From: Sulfitobacter albidus
Lineage (GTDB): Bacteria > Pseudomonadota > Alphaproteobacteria > Rhodobacterales > Rhodobacteraceae
DNA: 64,000 nucleotides
Direction: 5' to 3'
Assembly (NCBI RefSeq): GCF_018200035.1
Contig: NZ_CP073581.1
Coordinates: forward strand, 2,972,501 to 3,036,500
The position numbers and the translations under genes are program-made. The notes under the pieces were generated by a model. The model saw only the letters and a program-made list of their open reading frames with translations. It did not search any database and was not told where the DNA came from. Positions 28,142-36,849 of this stretch are shown here, one piece after another. How positions within the stretch are numbered: position 1 is the first letter of the stretch; each line of letters starts with the position of its first letter.

Positions 28142-29845
28142 CTACTTCACCAGATAGGGTTTGCGCGGCACATCCGGGTTCGACACCGGACCACGCTCCA
28201 CCGGGAAATCGCCCATCAGATAGGGGTGCATGCCCTGGTTCTTGAGGTTCTGCAGGAATTGGCCAAAGCCGTGCAGATCGACCATCTTGGGCGCCTCGCT
28301 CAGCCGTCTGATCCGCGCCTGCCCGATCTCGTCAAGGATGCCCTGCAACGGCTCCATCGGCGCCTCAATGAATTCCGCCATGTTCCAGATCCGCACCCGC
28401 GCCTTGGCGTAGGGCGAGCGCAGCACGTCCATGTGATCGCTCTCGATCTTTTGCAGCGTCGCCGCCACCCGGCGAATATCCACAAAATCGAGGTTGGAGC
28501 GGAACAGCGTCACCGCCCAGGCCCCGGTGATGACCGACACCTGCGCGTTGGGGTCCTTGGCCACGCGCCAGTTGATCTTCTGGTTATCCATCGGGCCAAA
28601 CTGAAAACACTGCCTCTCGCCGCGGGTGTTCCAGATCAGGTTGGTCAGAAACGCCTCCGGGTTATAATCGCGCTGCAAGGCGCTGTCGCTCAGCGCGCCG
28701 TTCAGCGTGGTCTGCCCATCGGCAAATTGCACCCGGTCGGGGCTGAACAGATGCCCGTGAACCCGCGCACCGGTCGCATTGGCCAGCCATGGCTCGAAAT
28801 TCTCGAACAGCTGCGAAAACCCCTGAAAAACCGAATACTCGCCCGCCGTCACCCCATTTTCCCAATCCTCGTTGGGAAAGCGGGACTGCATATAAAGGCC
28901 CGACCGCCCGCGCGTCCGACGCTCCACCGCCTTTGCGAAAATGCGGTCGATCTTGCCGGGGTTCGGCTCGGTCTTTTTCATGGCGCCGTCTGTGTCTGTC
29001 AGAAACGCCTGATAAAGCCTGTCGGCATAGGGCCAGATCTTGCGCGCGACAAAACAATCCGACCGACGCAGCAGTTGCAGGTGGTCGTCGTAAAAGATGT
29101 GCGGTTTGCCCTGAAAATCGAACTTCGACAGCGTCAGGGACCGGCTTTCGATATTCACGGAGTAAAGCCGCGAAAGTGTCTGGAAATAGCTTTCATCCGG
29201 GATCCACACGTGGCGGAAATACCGATCATAGACCGGGCGCTGCGGATCCTGCAGGATCGCCGACAGGGTCTGGCGCGTCAGGCACCACCACTGCGAGCCC
29301 ATATGCGGCACCAATCCCGGCGGCATCCGGCGCTTGATGTTGAACCGGCGCTGAAACTCCACCGCGCGGTCGAAGAAATATCGGTGCCGCTTCCACGAAA
29401 AGGGAAAGCGCATCGTGAATCTTTCCTCGTCCAACCCGCCCACGGTCCAGGGCACATCGGCCGTCGTCGCACTCTCGATGAAATCGGTGCGCGGGCGCGC
29501 GGCGAGGTAGTCGATCAGTTCCTCCACCGGACGCAGCGGCAGGCATGAACCAGAGGCAAGGTAGACATGCCGCACATCGGCAAAGCTCGCCAGCATCAGC
29601 TCGCTTGCGGCCTGACTTGCGGCGACGATGCCCCAGGTCCCCCACTCACACCGGTAGCGTTTTGAAAACAGCAGGTTCGGCACATCCGCCAGCGCGGTGC
29701 GAAAGGTGTCATAGGTAGCCTTGGGCACATTCCGGTCGACGTGGATCACGATCGGCACGCCCGATGCGGCCCAGTGCCGCGCCACCTGCTCGGCCCGGCC
29801 CAGCGCGGTATGCACCAGCATCACAACGCCCACGCCCGCGGTCAT
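28142..29845 (-). CDS. Core-2/I-branching-type glycosyltransferase (GT14-like)
   Basis: The 567-residue protein has an N-terminal beta-1,6-N-acetylglucosaminyltransferase-like domain (about 1-260): VMLVHTALGRAEQVARHW, YLASGSCLPLRP, HMGSQWWCLTRQTL and WIPDESYFQTL follow the GT14 order. A C-terminal region of about 300 residues of unknown function follows, seen in Roseobacter homologues. It would add a sugar branch to a surface polymer. It overlaps the upstream GT2 gene by four bases and abuts the sulfotransferase gene. Confidence 0.85.
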   Translation of the reverse strand: MTAGVGVVMLVHTALGRAEQVARHWAASGVPIVIHVDRNVPKATYDTFRTALADVPNLLFSKRYRCEWGTWGIVAASQAASELMLASFADVRHVYLASGSCLPLRPVEELIDYLAARPRTDFIESATTADVPWTVGGLDEERFTMRFPFSWKRHRYFFDRAVEFQRRFNIKRRMPPGLVPHMGSQWWCLTRQTLSAILQDPQRPVYDRYFRHVWIPDESYFQTLSRLYSVNIESRSLTLSKFDFQGKPHIFYDDHLQLLRRSDCFVARKIWPYADRLYQAFLTDTDGAMKKTEPNPGKIDRIFAKAVERRTRGRSGLYMQSRFPNEDWENGVTAGEYSVFQGFSQLFENFEPWLANATGARVHGHLFSPDRVQFADGQTTLNGALSDSALQRDYNPEAFLTNLIWNTRGERQCFQFGPMDNQKINWRVAKDPNAQVSVITGAWAVTLFRSNLDFVDIRRVAATLQKIESDHMDVLRSPYAKARVRIWNMAEFIEAPMEPLQGILDEIGQARIRRLSEAPKMVDLHGFGQFLQNLKNQGMHPYLMGDFPVERGPVSNPDVPRKPYLVK

Positions 29846-30852
29846 GCCCAGTTCCCCTTGGACATCAGCCCGAGAATCTCAAGCTGGCGCCAGTTGATGT
29901 ATTTCTCGCTCCATTTGCACCACAGCTGCGGGTTCTCGCGCACCCGCTCCGCGTAGGCCTTGTATTCGACCGATCCCGCGTAGTGCTGGCCGCGCTCCAG
30001 CTCTTCGGCAGCCTTGGCGCCAAAAGTGTCGATGAATTTTGCGTGCAGCAGAACGCCGCTCGCCTTCTCCCCGCCCCACTCGTCGTAGACCTGATTCAGA
30101 CCGCGCGGCAGCAGCATGTGGGTGGACGAGACATAGACGTATCGCTTGTCCCACTTCACCAGCGGCACCTTGTTGAGCGCGGGCGCGCGCGCCGGTTCAT
30201 CGCGGAAAAACACCCGCGCGCGCGGGCCGCCCTGTATCCACAGGTTTGTGAACGCGTGATTGCGCGACATCGTGTAGTTGCCGCTGTCGAACCACGCCGC
30301 GATATCGATGGGGTTGGTCCCCTCGCGGTAGGGTTGCTCGTCCAGACGGCCCTTGGGATACATGTCCAGCAACATCGCCGAGAAGGATTTGATCGACGAC
30401 GCGTCCAGCCAATCCGTCAGCGCGCGCAGGGGCCGCGTGTCGCAGAACGGGTAGACCAGGAATTCATCTGGATCGACCGTCAGCGTCCAGTGGCCATGGG
30501 CGTATTTGCGTTGCAGCCAGTTCAGCCAATCGACACCGAACCGCGACCGGCGGTAGGACGCGCGGGTAAACCAGACCGAACAATCGGGCTGCTGGCGCAG
30601 ATACTCCAGCGCGCCATCGTCGCTGTCATTGTCCACAAAAAAGAAATGATTAACGCCCTGCTCGCGGTAGTATTCAAGGAAATAGGCCAGCCGGATCTTT
30701 TCGTTGCGTTGGGTGCAGAACAACAGAATATCGTCCGGGCGGATCTGGTCCGTCCGGTCAACGACACATTTCAATTCGCGCCGTTTTCTCAGCGCCCGCA
30801 GCTTCCAGCGTTTACGCTGAAGCCTCAGACGGTAGGATCGGATCGCACCCAA
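29842..30852 (-). CDS. Glycosyltransferase family 2-type protein
   Basis: The 336-residue protein carries a GT-A-type start (DDILLFCTQRNEKIRLAYFL; FFFVDNDSDDGALEYL) and a DPDEF acidic motif in WTLTVDPDEFLVYPF. These match the glycosyl-transferase 2-like group found with NodH-like proteins. No membrane helix is seen, so it is cytoplasmic or peripheral. Its end overlaps the next gene by four bases. Donor and acceptor are unknown. Confidence 0.82.
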   Translation of the reverse strand: MGAIRSYRLRLQRKRWKLRALRKRRELKCVVDRTDQIRPDDILLFCTQRNEKIRLAYFLEYYREQGVNHFFFVDNDSDDGALEYLRQQPDCSVWFTRASYRRSRFGVDWLNWLQRKYAHGHWTLTVDPDEFLVYPFCDTRPLRALTDWLDASSIKSFSAMLLDMYPKGRLDEQPYREGTNPIDIAAWFDSGNYTMSRNHAFTNLWIQGGPRARVFFRDEPARAPALNKVPLVKWDKRYVYVSSTHMLLPRGLNQVYDEWGGEKASGVLLHAKFIDTFGAKAAEELERGQHYAGSVEYKAYAERVRENPQLWCKWSEKYINWRQLEILGLMSKGNWA

Positions 30853-30896
30853 ACACTGCCCTCACACTCTTGATCGTCGGCCTTCTCGTGCAGCTA

Positions 30897-32105
30897 TCAG
30901 GTAAAACTTAATGCGATCTTGAAATGCGCGTCCCACGTCGGCGCGTCAAAATCCGTTACCCGTAGTGTCTCCCGAGACCGTTTAGACCAGTCAACAACTC
31001 GACTTTGCCATAATTGCCAGTCAAGCGGGTCTGTGTAAACGGCCTTATCCCCAAGGATTTCGCCAAATGTCGCAATATTGCTGCACAAAACCGGGGTTCC
31101 GAGCGTCATCGCCTCGATAGCGGGCAATCCGAACCCTTCCGCATGGCTGGGAAACAGCAGCGCGTGAGCGCCCTGCACCAAGGCGGCCAATGCCGCATCG
31201 CTCAGCCCCGCAGCCTCGTGCACCGGTGCGCCCTCGGGCAATGCGTCGAGCCGGGCAAACACCCCCGCGTTATTCCACCCCCGGCTGCCAGCGATCACCA
31301 GCGGCGGCGCCCGATCGCCCAGCGCCTCCCAGATATCCAGCAGCAGCGCGTGGTTCTTGCGCGGCTCAATCGTGCCGACACAGACAAAATAGGGCCGATC
31401 AAACCGCAGCCGCGCGGGCAGCGCCGACGGATCCGGCTCCACCACGATTGTCCCCAGATGCGCAACAATACCGGCCGGAACAGTCCCGCGCTGCTGCATC
31501 CATGCCTCCGTCTGGCGGCGCGTATCATCGGAGTTATACAGGATCAGATCCGCGTACCGCTGCACCCGCGCCAGCTTTGCCTCGAAGGGCGCCACCGTAC
31601 CGGGGCGCTGAAACTGCGGATGGGTCAGCGGAATGATATCATGGATAAACACCGTGATCCGCGCCTGCGCCACCGCGCGCACGGCCTCGAACACCCGTTC
31701 GGTCAGATTGGAATGTCCAAGGTTCAGATACGCGGTCCCCTCGGGAAGATGCCGCACCAGCATCCGCGCCAGACCGCGCGGCATACAGCGCGCCACCGCC
31801 CAGCGCCGCAGATCGCTTTGCGCCGCGCGTACTGTCGGATGTTGCCGTCGGCTCAGCCGGGACAGCAGATCAGGAGGTCCGAAGGGACGCGCGCCCGTTA
31901 CCGCCGCCGCAAATTGCGCCAGCCCCGTACGGTCCAGCAACACATAGCCGAGCGGCGTGCGCGCCATCCCCCACAAGGCCACGTCGCCTTGCAACAGTTC
32001 TTGAAGATACGCCAACTCGACCCGGTCCACCCCGGTCAGCATCCGCCCCGACCGCCGAAGCAGCCGCGTGACGTCGATCAACCGGGCGGGCGGCGGATTA
32101 TGCAC
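30897..32105 (-). CDS. Glycosyltransferase family 1/4
   Basis: The 402-residue protein has the C-terminal GT-B domain: YFVCVGTIEPRKNHALLLDI near residue 245, then LLFPSHAEGFGLPAIEAM with the catalytic EX7E-type arrangement. The N-terminal half is more variable (TGVDRVELAYLQELLQG). It would transfer a sugar during assembly of the surface glycan. It begins 15 bases after the galU stop, in the same minus-strand block. Confidence 0.88.
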   Translation of the reverse strand: MHNPPPARLIDVTRLLRRSGRMLTGVDRVELAYLQELLQGDVALWGMARTPLGYVLLDRTGLAQFAAAVTGARPFGPPDLLSRLSRRQHPTVRAAQSDLRRWAVARCMPRGLARMLVRHLPEGTAYLNLGHSNLTERVFEAVRAVAQARITVFIHDIIPLTHPQFQRPGTVAPFEAKLARVQRYADLILYNSDDTRRQTEAWMQQRGTVPAGIVAHLGTIVVEPDPSALPARLRFDRPYFVCVGTIEPRKNHALLLDIWEALGDRAPPLVIAGSRGWNNAGVFARLDALPEGAPVHEAAGLSDAALAALVQGAHALLFPSHAEGFGLPAIEAMTLGTPVLCSNIATFGEILGDKAVYTDPLDWQLWQSRVVDWSKRSRETLRVTDFDAPTWDAHFKIALSFT

Positions 32106-32120
32106 CGGCGTGCGTCACGC

Positions 32121-33005
32121 TCACGCCAGACCCGGCACCAGGTCCTTGAGGTAGGCGGCCAGATCGTCGCGCAACTCGGGCCGGTCCAGCCCAAAGGCGA
32201 CAGTCGCCTGCAAAAACCCCGATTTAGAGCCGCAATCGAACCGCTGCCCCTCGAACCGGAAGCCATGCACGTTGTTCTCCTTGGCGATATCGGCGGCGAT
32301 CGCATCGGTCAGCTGAATCTCCCCACCCGCGCCGGTGGATTTGCTGTCGAGGTTCCGCATCACGGTGGGCGACAGGATATACCGCCCGATCACGGCAAGA
32401 TTGGATGGCGCATCCTCGGCCTTGGGCTTTTCGACCATGCCGCGCACGGGAAACAGGTTCCCCTCCGCCGTCTCCACATCCAGAATCCCGTAGGCAGAAG
32501 TCCGCTCCGTCGGAACCTCCATCGCCGCGACCATGTTGCCGCCGGTCTCCTCATAGGCCTCGACCATCTGCTGCAGACACGGCTTTTCCGCCGCGATCAC
32601 GTCGTCGGGCAGGATTACCGCAAAGGGCTGATCCCCCACCAGACGCCGCGCGCACCACACGGCGTGCCCCAGCCCCAGCGCCTTGTGCTGGCGGATATAG
32701 GCGATCTGCCCACTGTCCATATTGGTCTTGCGCAGGATCTCCAGCAGTTCGGTCTTGCCGCTGTCCGCTAATGATTGCTCAAGCGTGGGTGCAAGGTCGA
32801 AATAATCCTCCAGCGCGCCCTTGCCGCGCGAGGTGACAAAGATGAACTCAGTAATGCCGGCCGCGCGGGCCTCATCGATGGCGTATTGGATGAGCGGTCG
32901 ATCGACGAGCGTCATGATCTCTTTCGGCACCGATTTGGTCGCGGGCAAAAACCGCGTCCCCATCCCGGCCACCGGAAAAATTGCTGTCGTGACTTTATTT
33001 CCCAT
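32121..33005 (-). CDS. galU: UTP-glucose-1-phosphate uridylyltransferase
   Basis: The 294-residue protein opens with the GalU signature FPVAGMGTRFLPATKSVPKE (about 10-29), and has the UDP-glucose site region VILPDDVI. It makes UDP-glucose, the donor for glucans, galactose and uronic acid routes. Its place among glycosyltransferase genes indicates a role in surface-glycan synthesis. A 113-base gap separates it from the upstream GT2 gene. Confidence 0.96.
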   Translation of the reverse strand: MGNKVTTAIFPVAGMGTRFLPATKSVPKEIMTLVDRPLIQYAIDEARAAGITEFIFVTSRGKGALEDYFDLAPTLEQSLADSGKTELLEILRKTNMDSGQIAYIRQHKALGLGHAVWCARRLVGDQPFAVILPDDVIAAEKPCLQQMVEAYEETGGNMVAAMEVPTERTSAYGILDVETAEGNLFPVRGMVEKPKAEDAPSNLAVIGRYILSPTVMRNLDSKSTGAGGEIQLTDAIAADIAKENNVHGFRFEGQRFDCGSKSGFLQATVAFGLDRPELRDDLAAYLKDLVPGLA

Positions 33006-33118
33006 GTCGTCTCTTCACCTTTATTGCCTCAAGCAGCTGAAACTATCCTGCGCGGTATTACCCCCGAAACACAGCAAAAATAGAGCTAGTTCGTGTCATT
33101 CCCATCATGAAGGGTGAA

Positions 33119-34354
33119 TTATCCCGCATCATGCCCCCGAACCTGCGCCATGCGCCGCCTTTCTCGCGCCGCGCGGCGGGCGCGCGTGGTCAAACGCACC
33201 AGCGGCTCTGACCGCTCGGCCTTGCCATAGATGCCGCCGCGCTGCACCCAGACGCCATTGGCCTCGAAACTGACACGGTGGAACAGCGCCGTGCGCGTCA
33301 GGATCAACACCGTCTCGATCCCGCCCGCGCGCACCCTGTCGGCCGCCGCCTGCATCGCCTGCGCCCGCTTGCGCCATGGGACGGCGTTAAATCCCGGATC
33401 CGCCCTGCGCGTCTCGAACCTCTGGAACGCCCGCACCGAATGGCGCGGTATCGCACCCCCGCCAAAAGGCCGCGCCAGCCCCGCGTCATAGCCCCGCCGC
33501 AGGCCGCGCATCAGCCTCCGCACGTCGCGCGGCTCCAACCGTCCGGCGACCATATGTGTCAGCAGCCGCCGACGTTCCGCCGCCCGGATCCCGGCCCAAT
33601 GGGCCGCGCGATCGTCCTTGGCGACATGCTTGCGCTGGAACACCGCCCAGCTGGCGCCGATTTCGGTCAGATCGCGCGGGACCCGGTCGTTGCGGCGCCG
33701 CGCACTGGCGGCAAAGCCATGGTGCACCTGCGCCAGCGGCACAAGTGCTGTGGCGTGGCCCGCCCACGCCAGACGCATGTTCAGGTCCGTCTCATCGAGG
33801 AAAAACCGAAACGCCGGATCAAAGCCGCCCAGCGCCACCAGAACATCGCGGCGTACCGCCATATTCGTGCCCTCGGTCTTGATCGCCCGCCCCTTGGGCG
33901 CAACCATCACCGTGGCCTGCAAGGGATCAACCTCGATCTCCTGCGCCGCACCATGGCGGTCGAGGATACGCGCCCGGTTCTGCCAGCTGATCCCGTTGCG
34001 ACCGCGCACGAAACCGCCCATCGCCGCCACGTCCTGCCGCGCGGCGGGCGCACACAGATGGCGCAGCCAGGACGGCTCCGGCACCGCATCATCGTCGATA
34101 AAGGCGATGATCTCCCCCGCCGCGTGGCTGACCCCAAGGTTGCGCGCGGCCGAGATATTGCCCTCGTCGAACCCGACCCGCTTGACCGCGTCCATACCGT
34201 CCAACGTGTCGATCGCTTCCAACCCCTCGGGATCGGCAACGACCACCACTTCGAAATTCGGGTATTGCAGCTGTGCTACCCCGCGCAAACACCGCAGCAG
34301 CGCCGCAGCCCGGTGGCGGCTGACAATGACGACGCTGACCGCCTGATCGCCCAT
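33119..34354 (-). CDS. Glycosyltransferase family 2
   Basis: The 411-residue protein has a GT-A start (VSVVIVSRHRAAALLRCLRG) and a metal-binding acidic cluster FIDDDAVPEPSWL near residues 85-97. EGTNMAVRRDVLVALGGFDP and FFLDETDLNMRLAWAG are acceptor-side motifs of the family. The C-terminal part is rich in Arg. It begins 19 bases after the cysQ stop on the same strand. Confidence 0.9.
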   Translation of the reverse strand: MGDQAVSVVIVSRHRAAALLRCLRGVAQLQYPNFEVVVVADPEGLEAIDTLDGMDAVKRVGFDEGNISAARNLGVSHAAGEIIAFIDDDAVPEPSWLRHLCAPAARQDVAAMGGFVRGRNGISWQNRARILDRHGAAQEIEVDPLQATVMVAPKGRAIKTEGTNMAVRRDVLVALGGFDPAFRFFLDETDLNMRLAWAGHATALVPLAQVHHGFAASARRRNDRVPRDLTEIGASWAVFQRKHVAKDDRAAHWAGIRAAERRRLLTHMVAGRLEPRDVRRLMRGLRRGYDAGLARPFGGGAIPRHSVRAFQRFETRRADPGFNAVPWRKRAQAMQAAADRVRAGGIETVLILTRTALFHRVSFEANGVWVQRGGIYGKAERSEPLVRLTTRARRAARERRRMAQVRGHDAG

Positions 34355-34373
34355 CCCCGTGGCCCCGCTCGCC

Positions 34374-35171
34374 TCAGCCTTGGTGCAGCGTCACACCGGG
34401 GGCTGTCGCGATAAAGAACGGGTTGGCATATGTTTGCTTGCCATAGCGCAGCGGCGTGAGGTCATCAAAGCGCAGCACCTGCCCCCCGGCCCCCGCCAAG
34501 ACCGCATGACCCGCAGCCGTGTCCCATTCCATCGTACGGCCCAGCCGCGGGTAGATGTCGGCCTCACCCGTGGCCACCAGACAGAATTTCAGCGACGATC
34601 CCGCGCTCTTCATGTCCTTGACCTGATACTTGCCGATATAGTCATCCGTCGCCTGATCGCGGTGCGACTTCGACGCCACGACCATCAGCGCGGCATTGTC
34701 GGGCTCCGACACCGAAATCGGCGTCAGCGGCCCCACGTTATCCTTCGCAAGCGGCCCGGTCTCCTCCACCGACTGCCCCGCGGCACCGGTGAAAAACATC
34801 CGGCCCTTGGCGGGCGCGTAAACCACGCCGCGCGTCGGCACGCCGTCCTCGACATAGGCGATGTTGACGGTGAAATCACCACGCCGGTGGATGAACTCCT
34901 TGGTCCCGTCCAGCGGATCGACGATCAGGAACGTATCGGCCTGCATCTCATGCGTCGCGGCCTGCTCTTCGGTCACCAGCATCGTGTCGGGAAAGGCCGC
35001 GCGCAGCCCGTCAGAGATGATCCTGTCCGCCGCCTTGTCCGCCGCCGTGACGGGGCTGTCGTCGTCCTTGGCCTCGACCTCGAAATCGTCCTGACCGTAT
35101 ATCGCCATGATCGCGTCCCCGGCCTCAAGGGCCAGCCTGCGCATCTCACGGGTCAGCTTTTCGAAATCCAT
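34374..35171 (-). CDS. cysQ: 3'(2'),5'-bisphosphate nucleotidase CysQ
   Basis: ATG 35169-35171 has AGGAG seven bases upstream, which decides this start over ATG 35285; the protein then has 265 residues. It is an inositol-monophosphatase-type enzyme: DDSPVTAADKAAD, VTEEQ, IVDPLDGTKEFIHRRGDF (metal site) and MEWDTAAGHAVLAGAGG. It hydrolyses PAP, the by-product of PAPS-using sulfotransferases, to AMP. Its place upstream of the NodH-like gene fits that role directly. Confidence 0.93.
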   Translation of the reverse strand: MDFEKLTREMRRLALEAGDAIMAIYGQDDFEVEAKDDDSPVTAADKAADRIISDGLRAAFPDTMLVTEEQAATHEMQADTFLIVDPLDGTKEFIHRRGDFTVNIAYVEDGVPTRGVVYAPAKGRMFFTGAAGQSVEETGPLAKDNVGPLTPISVSEPDNAALMVVASKSHRDQATDDYIGKYQVKDMKSAGSSLKFCLVATGEADIYPRLGRTMEWDTAAGHAVLAGAGGQVLRFDDLTPLRYGKQTYANPFFIATAPGVTLHQG

Positions 35172-35283
35172 GCCCAACTCCTGCCATCGTTCGTTGATAT
35201 ATTGCTGGCGACGCTTATGATGCGTTTGCAACGGATCGGCAAGAATTCCGTGCGATAGAGCGATAAACCAAGGCAGGTACCTC

Positions 35284-36108
35284 ATGTTCCAACCCGTACG
35301 GAAAAATCGGTCGGCGCTGCATACCGTCCTGACGATGCTGGAGCTGATCTATCACTCCATCGTGCGTTCCGTCCGCAAAAGCCACAACAACGCCTTCCTC
35401 GCCATCGCCACCAACATTCTTCAGGCCGTGATCTTTGTCGCCGCCTTCTACGTGATGTTCACCATTCTGGGCCTGCGCGGGGCGGCCCTGCGGGGCGATT
35501 TCCTGATCTACATCATGTCAGGGATTTTCCTCTACATGACCCATTCCAAGGCGCTGGGCGGCGTCGTCGGCTCCGAAGGGCCCGCCAGCCCGATGATGCA
35601 ACACGCACCGATGAACACGATCATCTCGATCTGCTCGGCGGCGCTGGGCGTGCTCTATATTCAGGTGCTGTCGCTGGCGATGATCCTGTTTGCCTACCAC
35701 GTGGCCTTCACCCCGCTGCAAATCGAACAACCCGCCGCCGCCTTCGGGATGTTGTTGCTGGCGTGGTTCACCGGCGCAGCCCTAGGTCTCGTGCTGCTGG
35801 CGATCAAGCCATGGTTTCCCACTTTCGTGAACATCTTCACCACGATCTACCAGCGCGCCAACATGATCGCGTCGGGCAAGATGTTCGTCGCCAACACCCT
35901 GCCGGGCTTCATGCTCGCGATGTTCGACTGGAATCCGCTCTTCCACACGATCGATCAGGCCCGCGGCTTTGCCTTCATCAACTACAACCCGCGCTACAGC
36001 GATCCGATGTACGCCTTCTGGATCGGCCTTGTCCTGCTGATGATCGGCCTGATGGGCGAATTCTACACCCGGCGGCACGCCTCCATCTCGTGGAACGCCC
36101 GCCGATGA
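35284..36108 (+). CDS. ABC-2-type polysaccharide export permease (KpsM-like)
   Basis: The 274-residue protein has about six membrane helices (LQAVIFVAAFYVMFTILGL; AAFGMLLLAWFTGAALGLVL) and matches ABC-2 permeases that export capsule or polyol phosphate polymers. It is divergent from cysQ, with 112 bases between starts. No ATPase (KpsT type) or KpsE/KpsD gene is adjacent, so it must pair with one encoded elsewhere. The export substrate may be the glycan made by the neighbouring transferases. Confidence 0.85.
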   Translation: MFQPVRKNRSALHTVLTMLELIYHSIVRSVRKSHNNAFLAIATNILQAVIFVAAFYVMFTILGLRGAALRGDFLIYIMSGIFLYMTHSKALGGVVGSEGPASPMMQHAPMNTIISICSAALGVLYIQVLSLAMILFAYHVAFTPLQIEQPAAAFGMLLLAWFTGAALGLVLLAIKPWFPTFVNIFTTIYQRANMIASGKMFVANTLPGFMLAMFDWNPLFHTIDQARGFAFINYNPRYSDPMYAFWIGLVLLMIGLMGEFYTRRHASISWNARR

Positions 36109-36707
36109 TCCGTGTCCTTTACATGCTCTGCGTCCTCTGGCCCGCAACGCTGTCTGCACAAGACCTGCCCGCTCTCTACAGTGTCACCGGCGTGGCGCAG
36201 AACGACACCCTCAACGTCCGCAGCGCCCCATCGGCCTCCGCCGAGATCATCGGCACCCTCGCCCCAAACGCCACAGACATCGAAATCACCGCCACCTCCG
36301 AAAACGGCAAATGGGCCCGCCTCAACGCAGGCGAGCGCAGCGGCTGGGCCGCCCACGCGTTCCTCACCGAAAACAAACCGGCAGCACCCATCACCGCCTG
36401 CTTCGGGACAGAGCCTTTCTGGACCCTCAAAACCAAAGACGGCGAAAGTTGGCGCTGGATTACCCCGGAGACGGACTCGCCGGACGCAGTTCAACTTGCC
36501 GCACCAATTCCTTCCCAAAACCGCACCGACCGGTTCGCCCTGACCGGCAATTTCGCGGACTTCGAGGGGCCGGTAACCGCCATCGTGCACCGTACGACCT
36601 GTTCCGACGGCATGTCAGATCGCCTCTACGGCCTCGGCATCGACCTGCTGCTGACCGATAGCGGCACGCCAATACTCCTGTCGGGCTGTTGTACGGTCGC
36701 GCCTTGA
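36105..36707 (+). CDS. Secreted SH3-domain protein
   Basis: ATG 36105 overlaps the permease stop (ATGA). The 200-residue protein has a signal peptide (MLCVLWPATLSAQ) and a bacterial SH3 domain at about 24-85 (VAQNDTLNVRSAPSASAEII ... GERSGWAAHAFL). A second domain of about 100 residues with four cysteines (ACFGTEPFW, TTCSDGMSD, GCC) follows, as in the COG3650 group. SH3b domains often bind cell-wall peptides. Coupling to the exporter suggests an envelope role; no function is known. Confidence 0.82.
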   Translation: MIRVLYMLCVLWPATLSAQDLPALYSVTGVAQNDTLNVRSAPSASAEIIGTLAPNATDIEITATSENGKWARLNAGERSGWAAHAFLTENKPAAPITACFGTEPFWTLKTKDGESWRWITPETDSPDAVQLAAPIPSQNRTDRFALTGNFADFEGPVTAIVHRTTCSDGMSDRLYGLGIDLLLTDSGTPILLSGCCTVAP

Positions 36708-36805
36708 CCGGTGAACCGCCCCCTCTGCACCCTTTCACAAATACCTGAACGCAACGCTGCACCCCGAACACCGCCAGCGAAACGAAACACGTTCCCCCAC
36801 GCCCC

Positions 36806-36848
36806 GGAATTTTCCAAAAATTCCGACCCGATTTTTTCGAAAAAATCG
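36806..36848. terminator. Two tandem AT-rich palindromes, likely bidirectional terminator
   Basis: GGAATTTT (36806-36813) pairs with AAAATTCC (36817-36824), and a perfect 20-base palindrome (CGATTTTTTCGAAAAAATCG) covers 36829-36848. They fill the gap between the convergent SH3-protein and alkB genes. Each arm gives a T-run on either strand, so read-out can stop in both directions. Confidence 0.6.
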
Positions 36849-36849
36849 A

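Noticed and set aside
26897..29548. An 883-codon open frame on the plus strand opposite the sulfotransferase and GT14-like genes
   Set aside because: Arg/His/Pro-rich shadow of two well-supported genes on the other strand.
35172..35285. Longer start for cysQ at 35285
   Set aside because: It would run into the divergent permease start and lacks a ribosome site, while ATG 35171 has AGGAG at good spacing.
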